In this document: in pieces, positions 61,511 through 64,000 of the stretch | Numbering within the stretch: the stretch's first letter is position 1 | Layout: each line of letters begins with the position of its first letter | Assembly: GCA_002482645.1 (NCBI GenBank) | Contig: DLGJ01000005.1 | Coordinates: 332,730 to 396,729, forward strand | Direction of reading: 5' to 3' | DNA: 64,000 nt | From: Hyphomicrobiaceae bacterium UBA7697 | GTDB lineage: Bacteria > Pseudomonadota > Alphaproteobacteria > Rhizobiales > Methyloligellaceae | Position numbers and translations under genes: made by a program | Notes under the pieces: generated by a model | Seen by the model: the letters and a program-made list of their open reading frames with translations, nothing else | Database searches by the model: none | Told to the model about the DNA's origin: nothing

Positions 61511-63127
61511 ATGTCGTCCTCCGGCTTCAACGAAGAGTATCGGTTCGGCAGCGCCGCCTGGGCGGACGAATACGCCCTCGGGGCTGCCGGGCTCTTCACA
61601 GCCAAGGGACCGCAGATCGGGTATTTCGGGAAGCGGGCTCTGCATCTCGAGAGCGATGCCCCGATGCTTACCATCGGCGGGGCGGGGTCGGGCAAGCTGC
61701 GCGATATCATCGGCTACGTGGTCTGCAACTCTCCGGGTCAGCGCATGATTGCGCTCGATCCGCGCGGGGAGCTGTCCGCCATCTCCTTCCATGTGCATGC
61801 GCAGAACGGCGAGTACGCCTATTTCTGGAATCCCTTCGGCCTGCATGGTCTGCCGCAGCATGGCTGCAATCCGCTCGACTTATTGAAGGCCGATAGCCCC
61901 AATTTTCACGCCGATAGCAAATTCGTGGCGCGCGCGCTCGTTCCCGTCTCTGGTGCGGCGGAGGGGAAGTATTTCGAGCAGCGGGCCAGCGGCTGGGTCG
62001 AAGCGCTGATCAAGGCGGATGTGGAAGGAAACGGCCAGACCAGCCTGCCGCGTCTTGCCGCTATCGTGAACCTCATCGAATCCGGCAATCCGCTCTGGGC
62101 GGATATTCTCGAAGCCATGATCGCCTCATGCTTCGACGACGTTCGTCGTACGGCGGGCGAGATGCTGGTCAAACAACAGGACGCCCCCCGCGAGTTCGGC
62201 TCCATCATGGGCGAGATCTACGCGAGCCTGGGCTTCCTCGACGATCCGGTCTTACAGCGGCATCTTCAGTCATCGGACTTCTCGCTGGAAGCGCTGTGTC
62301 ATCCGATGCGCGCCTGCAAAATCATTCTCATCGTTCCGGCGGAATATCTCAAGCAGCTCGCGCCCGTGCTGCGCCTGATGTTCACCGGCACCATGCTCTA
62401 CAAGTCGCGCGCGCCGGGGGCTAAGCGCGTCATGATGCTGGTCGATGAAGCGGGGCAGCTAGGTTCGTTCGATGCGCTACTTCAAGCCTTCACCTATGGA
62501 CGCGGGGCCGGGATACGTCCCTGGGCGTTCTTTCAGGATGCCGGGCAGATCACCCGCCATTACGGCGCGCCGGGATTGCAGGGCTTCATGGGCTCGGCGC
62601 AGCTCCGCCAGTTCTTCGGCGTGCGCGACTATCAGACCGCGCAACTCGTCGCCAACATGCTGGGTTCCGAAACGCTCGAATATGACGATCCTCGTCAGCA
62701 GGAAGCGGCCAAGAATATGAAGCGCCAGGCGCTGCAACGCGTCATGAACGGCGAAGACGCCTTCGCCGCCATGATCGATGCCGCCCATCACAGCCGCGCC
62801 GCCCAAATCCGCACCAAGCAAGCGCGGAAGCTCATGACGGAAGAAGAGATCCTAAGCCTGCCGGAGGACCGGCAGATTCTCTTCATTTCCGGCAAGAACC
62901 TGAAGCCGGTCTTCGCGCACAAATATCCGTACTTCACGCGCCGCGAGATGGCTGGGCGCTATCTACCCAATCCCTACCATCCGCCGAGCGATCGCGTCGC
63001 AATTGCCAGCTGGCGCGGGCGGCGCTGGCTGCGCGTTATCCGTGAGGGCGTGCCGGAAGCGTTTGCGGCTTTCCCCCAATACCGGGACGGGGAGTGGGCA
63101 TATTTGGAAGGGTACAAACCACGCTAA
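61511..63127 (+). CDS. TraG/VirD4-type conjugative coupling protein (T4CP)
   Basis: A 538-residue soluble P-loop ATPase. Walker A-like GGAGSGKLRD near residues 56-65, T4CP motif MIALDPRGELSAIS, WNPFGL, Walker B MMLVDEAGQLGSFD, and the GIRPWAFFQDAGQITRHYG block of TraG proteins. It would bring the relaxosome to the secretion channel. Unlike most VirD4 proteins it has no N-terminal membrane helices, and the residue after the P-loop GK is Leu. Followed by two small genes. Confidence 0.88.
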   Translation: MSSSGFNEEYRFGSAAWADEYALGAAGLFTAKGPQIGYFGKRALHLESDAPMLTIGGAGSGKLRDIIGYVVCNSPGQRMIALDPRGELSAISFHVHAQNGEYAYFWNPFGLHGLPQHGCNPLDLLKADSPNFHADSKFVARALVPVSGAAEGKYFEQRASGWVEALIKADVEGNGQTSLPRLAAIVNLIESGNPLWADILEAMIASCFDDVRRTAGEMLVKQQDAPREFGSIMGEIYASLGFLDDPVLQRHLQSSDFSLEALCHPMRACKIILIVPAEYLKQLAPVLRLMFTGTMLYKSRAPGAKRVMMLVDEAGQLGSFDALLQAFTYGRGAGIRPWAFFQDAGQITRHYGAPGLQGFMGSAQLRQFFGVRDYQTAQLVANMLGSETLEYDDPRQQEAAKNMKRQALQRVMNGEDAFAAMIDAAHHSRAAQIRTKQARKLMTEEEILSLPEDRQILFISGKNLKPVFAHKYPYFTRREMAGRYLPNPYHPPSDRVAIASWRGRRWLRVIREGVPEAFAAFPQYRDGEWAYLEGYKPR

Positions 63128-63145
63128 CGAGAAAGGCAAACCACC

Positions 63146-63454
63146 ATGACAGAAGAAACCGAAACCAAGAAGAAGGGCCCAAGCCACATCGCTTACCAAG
63201 TACGAGACGGGGAAGGGGACAAGTCCTATTTCAATAGGATCGGTTCGGCCTGGCCGCATAAGGATGGCCAGGGCTTCAACATCCAGCTCGAGTCCCTTCC
63301 GGTGAACGGGCGCATCACCATCCGCTCCGCCAAGGACCGGGTGAAGGACATAAAAGACCACTTCCAGGAATCGGGCAGTGCGGGCATGGCTTCGCTCCAG
63401 CCCACGTCATCCAAACCCCGCAGCCGTAACGACGGCTCTGGCATGGAGCGCTAA
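63146..63454 (+). CDS. Small conserved island protein (IGSxWPxKxGxG family), copy 2
   Basis: 102 residues. Basic PSH segment, then NRIGSAWPHKDGQGFNIQLESLPVNGRITIRS, paralogous to the protein at 58471. A longer basic tail (SKPRSRNDGSGMER) follows. Lies 18 bp after the coupling protein and 4 bp before the next gene, so it belongs to the transfer operon. Function unknown. Confidence 0.78.
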   Translation: MTEETETKKKGPSHIAYQVRDGEGDKSYFNRIGSAWPHKDGQGFNIQLESLPVNGRITIRSAKDRVKDIKDHFQESGSAGMASLQPTSSKPRSRNDGSGMER

Positions 63455-63458
63455 AGTC

Positions 63459-63731
63459 ATGAAGGGGTTCGATCAAGCCTCAAGCGGCGTGGCCACCAAG
63501 GCGGAGCTGGATCAGCGCATCGCCGCCCGGCCCAAGCCGAAAGTCGAAATCCAGCTCACGCCACAAGGCGCGGAGGCCGTGGAAGTTCGCCGCGAAATCG
63601 ACCACGCCTCCGAACACCGCATCAAGCATCTCGAAGAACGGCTCCAGACCGCCCGCCAGGATTTCGAGAACAGCCACGCCCGCGCGCTCCAACGTGGCCG
63701 CGCCAAACAGGATTTTGACCGGAGGCGATGA
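63459..63731 (+). CDS. Small coiled-coil protein of the transfer region
   Basis: 90 residues from ATG 63459, starting MKGFDQASSGVATKAELDQR. A helical heptad region (EIDHASEHRIKHLEERLQTARQDF) ends in a basic tail (RGRAKQDFDRRR). Last gene of the visible run. Its position suggests a mobilisation accessory; no family recognised. Confidence 0.65.
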   Translation: MKGFDQASSGVATKAELDQRIAARPKPKVEIQLTPQGAEAVEVRREIDHASEHRIKHLEERLQTARQDFENSHARALQRGRAKQDFDRRR

Positions 63732-64000
63732 TTCAAGTTGCCATTTAAGCTAACTTTGCCAACTAGATTGGACGCTTATTGGTCACGGCAGATCGCCGAA
63801 CATGATCCGCAACTGGCGTACCCGAGATTCTCAGGTGAACTCGCACACACTGCCTCTTGACCCAAAGCGGCCATCTGTTCCGTACCCTCCGAAGCCGAGC
63901 TCTTTGGGGGATTCTCAGCGCCCCTCGACTGACATAGGTCAGAATAATTGAGGTGTCGCGTTATCCAAGCTAGCCTACCTCCTTCAAACGGGCTCGCTAA
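63732..64000. other. Terminal stretch without a recognisable gene
   Basis: In 269 bases I see no supported coding region or RNA. No copy of the tRNA-Arg 3' end is visible here, so the island's right attachment site is not in the window. Confidence 0.5.

Larger units (their letters stand above)
41642..64000. mobile_element. Genomic island / integrative conjugative element inserted at tRNA-Arg (right end outside window)
   Basis: From the tRNA CCA end onward core genes stop. The region holds a large serine recombinase, a mobile-mystery HTH/Fic pair, a giant STAND NTPase, a small resolvase, exported cargo proteins, a DNA methylase-like gene and a TraG/VirD4 coupling protein. Spacing is looser and parts (44.8-51.7 kb, 54.1-54.25 kb) are clearly more A/T-rich than the core. 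I could not find a second copy of the tRNA 3' end, so the right junction is probably beyond 64 kb. The 52-64 kb part could also be a separate element. Confidence 0.8.

Noticed and set aside
63732..64000. Right end of the island
   Set aside because: No repeat of the tRNA-Arg 3' end and no core gene could be seen, so a boundary here is not supported.

Overview
The window reads as chromosome of an alphaproteobacterium, most likely a high-GC member of Hyphomicrobiales (Rhizobiales). This is inferred from gene order rather than from any marker sequence. The supporting blocks are a membrane-anchored cytochrome c gene beside kdsB-pheA, a short SRP RNA in front of dnaX-ybaB-recR, def-fmt-truA, and rpmH-rnpA-yidC-engB-argB-HAD-dapD. 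No rRNA operon or CRISPR array was seen. There is one tRNA (Arg, ACG) and one SRP RNA.

Positions 1-41.5 kb are ordinary, densely packed core chromosome. From the left: a minus-strand oligopeptide/microcin-C-type ABC operon with two yejA-like binding proteins, yejB, yejE, a CDF metal-efflux gene inserted before the ATPase, and yejF running off the window. Next come a di-domain cytochrome c with a strong terminator; kdsB-pheA; ffs-dnaX-ybaB-recR; ampG; a Mn/Fe ABC importer (sitABCD) with a Mur/Fur-like operator; a K+ channel-like gene and rmuC; def-fmt-truA-murJ; and murI-dapE, DUF805, dapD-HAD-argB-engB. An arsR/SRPBCC pair has a perfect 15-bp operator. After yidC-rnpA-rpmH there is a VTT membrane protein, a flavin disulfide reductase, an orphan sensor kinase, a lipoprotein and a YcgN-type Cys-cluster protein.

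At 41.56 kb a tRNA-Arg marks the edge of a genomic island that fills the rest of the window. A large serine recombinase abuts the tRNA, and its reading frame runs through the tRNA antisense strand. Next is a HTH/Fic pair of the mobile mystery protein A/B type. Divergent from it, across a run of inverted repeats, is a single 6.5-kb gene for a ~2160-residue protein: an N-terminal PD-(D/E)xK-like (Cap4/DUF4297-like) nuclease region, a STAND/NACHT-type NTPase, and a very long helical C-terminal half. It looks like an Avs-type single-gene phage-sensing defence protein and is the most interesting item here. Its base composition is visibly more A/T-rich than the core genome.

Beyond a second, small resolvase (52.2 kb) lies the cargo and part of the transfer region of an integrative conjugative element. 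It holds several small exported proteins (one C1q/adhesin-like), a DNA adenine methylase-like protein, a gene-pair module present in two diverged copies, two paralogous small proteins with an IGSxWPxKxGxG motif, two small membrane proteins and a TraG/VirD4-type coupling protein. No relaxase or mating-pore genes lie inside the window, so the element continues to the right.
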